From the NCBI GenBank assembly GCA_027066695.1, contig JAMONE010000200.1, positions 1 to 7,463 on the forward strand: 7,463 nt of DNA. Reading direction: 5' to 3'. A model generated the notes under the pieces. It ran no database searches. It had not been told where the DNA came from and was given only the letters and a program-made list of their open reading frames with translations. The position numbers and the translations under genes are program-made. Of the stretch, positions 6,563-7,463 are shown one piece after another (within the stretch, counting starts at the first letter, position 1; the number at the start of each line of letters is the position of its first letter). The stretch comes from Micavibrio sp. (GTDB lineage Bacteria > Pseudomonadota > Alphaproteobacteria > Micavibrionales > Micavibrionaceae).

Positions 6563-7463
6563 TTACTCACCCTGCGCAAGTGTGTAGCCGCGCGCTCCGT
6601 CAAAGCTATAGAGATTTTCAAGCTTTATGAAGTCAATGCCTAGGCTTTCTATAGCTTTGAGCTGCGAGAGGATAATATCGTGGGAGACATTATCACCTAG
6701 AAATCTCAAGCACCAATGGTCAGAGCAAAAAGTATCAGGCCGCCCATTAGGCCAAACTTTTACGCCGCGATTAGCCAGTAATTTCAGCTCTAAATCATTA
6801 ACAACTGCGGGTTTCAGGGTTTCAGCCAGATCATCGGGCAGTCCTTCCCAGTCAATAAATATATCCGCACCGACAAGTTTTTTCTCTTGGTGGATACGAG
6901 GCTTAAGCGGTGGAATAGCAAGCCCGCCCCCGCCGCCAGAGCCATAATCAACAACCGCAAAGCTTGATGGCACTTGCCCCAAACGTTCAATCACAGCCGT
7001 TGCAAATTCACTGGTGCTAACGCGAGATTTACTTAAGCCCTCATCATAGATATCACTGGTATGAACGCCGCCTTCCAGTGTTTTAAACCATGCATTATGT
7101 ATCTTTGTTGCAATATCATTTTGCCCGATATGATTAAGCATAAGCACCGCGCCAAGCAATAATCCCGACGGATTTGCAATTCCTTGGCCTGTAATATCAG
7201 GCGCACTTCCGTGTACGGCTTCGAACATACCGAAATCCGCGCCAATATTACATGAGCCACCAAGCCCGACAGAGCCAGTAATTTCCACTGCAACGTCAGA
7301 AATAATATCGCCATAGAGGTTTTCAGTAACGATCACATCGAAATCATTTGGACGCGCCGCAACACGCGCAGTACCGATATCGATAATGTAGAAATCCTGT
7401 TCTATATCGGGATATTCCGCGCCGATCTCGTCAAATACGCTGTGGAACAGGCCATCGGCCATC
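6563..7463 (-). CDS. icd: Isocitrate dehydrogenase, long form with extra C-terminal domain (5' end beyond right edge)
   Basis: The enzyme oxidatively decarboxylates isocitrate to 2-oxoglutarate in the TCA cycle, in the cytoplasm. The window holds the last ~300 residues; the Met at 7462 is internal (MADGLFHSVFDEI lies within the fold), so the true start is further right. The family signature is complete: NLYGDIISD followed by VAVEITGSVGL (local residues 48-67), with the two metal-binding aspartates (52, 56). The coenzyme loop follows as HGSAPDITGQGIANP (84-98). Local residues 1-165 finish the catalytic domain. A Gly run (174-180) leads into an extra domain (195-299) found in long bacterial forms such as those of Thermus and Rickettsia. 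Asp-Ile at 89-90 replaces the Lys-Tyr that binds the NADP phosphate in E. coli, suggesting NAD use. Isopropylmalate dehydrogenase shares the signature but lacks this C-terminal domain. Confidence 0.93.
   Translation of the reverse strand, partial: MADGLFHSVFDEIGAEYPDIEQDFYIIDIGTARVAARPNDFDVIVTENLYGDIISDVAVEITGSVGLGGSCNIGADFGMFEAVHGSAPDITGQGIANPSGLLLGAVLMLNHIGQNDIATKIHNAWFKTLEGGVHTSDIYDEGLSKSRVSTSEFATAVIERLGQVPSSFAVVDYGSGGGGGLAIPPLKPRIHQEKKLVGADIFIDWEGLPDDLAETLKPAVVNDLELKLLANRGVKVWPNGRPDTFCSDHWCLRFLGDNVSHDIILSQLKAIESLGIDFIKLENLYSFDGARGYTLAQGE

Noticed and set aside
7460..7462. Met codon at the right edge as the start of the dehydrogenase
   Set aside because: The following residues match the interior of the isocitrate dehydrogenase fold, so the N-terminal half must lie outside the window.

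Overview
The window fits a chromosomal segment of a moderately AT-rich alphaproteobacterium. The best clue is the right-edge gene, a long-form isocitrate dehydrogenase with an extra C-terminal domain, a type I associate with Rickettsiales and related low-GC alphaproteobacteria. This placement is an inference; nothing else in the window is taxonomically diagnostic. All supported genes lie on the minus strand, so transcription runs from right to left.

Reading in the direction of transcription: (1) 7463-6563 is the 3' part of an isocitrate dehydrogenase gene (TCA cycle), the only gene with an assignable function. (2) 6512-5787, 50 bases further on, encodes a 241-residue protein with a likely Sec signal peptide and no recognised family. 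(3) 5786-5582 is a regulatory gap with two candidate promoters, a repeat cluster that could be an operator, and a possible 22-codon leader ORF whose stop overlaps the next start. (4) 5581-4961 encodes a 206-residue membrane protein. (5) 4928-2922, only 32 bases later, encodes a 668-residue Ala/Thr/Gly-rich protein with helical, repetitive and C-terminal Cys-pair regions. (6) 2921-2816 carries a good sigma70-type promoter. (7) From 2815 to the left edge runs an uninterrupted reading frame of at least 938 codons for a very large, Cys-free, coiled-coil-rich protein with a Trp-rich C-terminal part.

The last three genes look like one functional unit: same strand, tight spacing, large low-complexity or helical proteins, almost no cysteine, and hydrophobic Gly/Ala-rich segments in two of them. 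I recognise none of them. The features fit an envelope-associated or secreted apparatus or effector cluster, but no domain proves it. Composition varies sharply: the dehydrogenase end is near 50% GC in a sampled line, while the centre of the large protein falls below 30% and to 18% in one 60-base line. No tRNA, rRNA, insertion sequence, CRISPR array or convincing rho-independent terminator was seen. The left ~2.8 kb is fully coding even though its stop codon lies outside the window.
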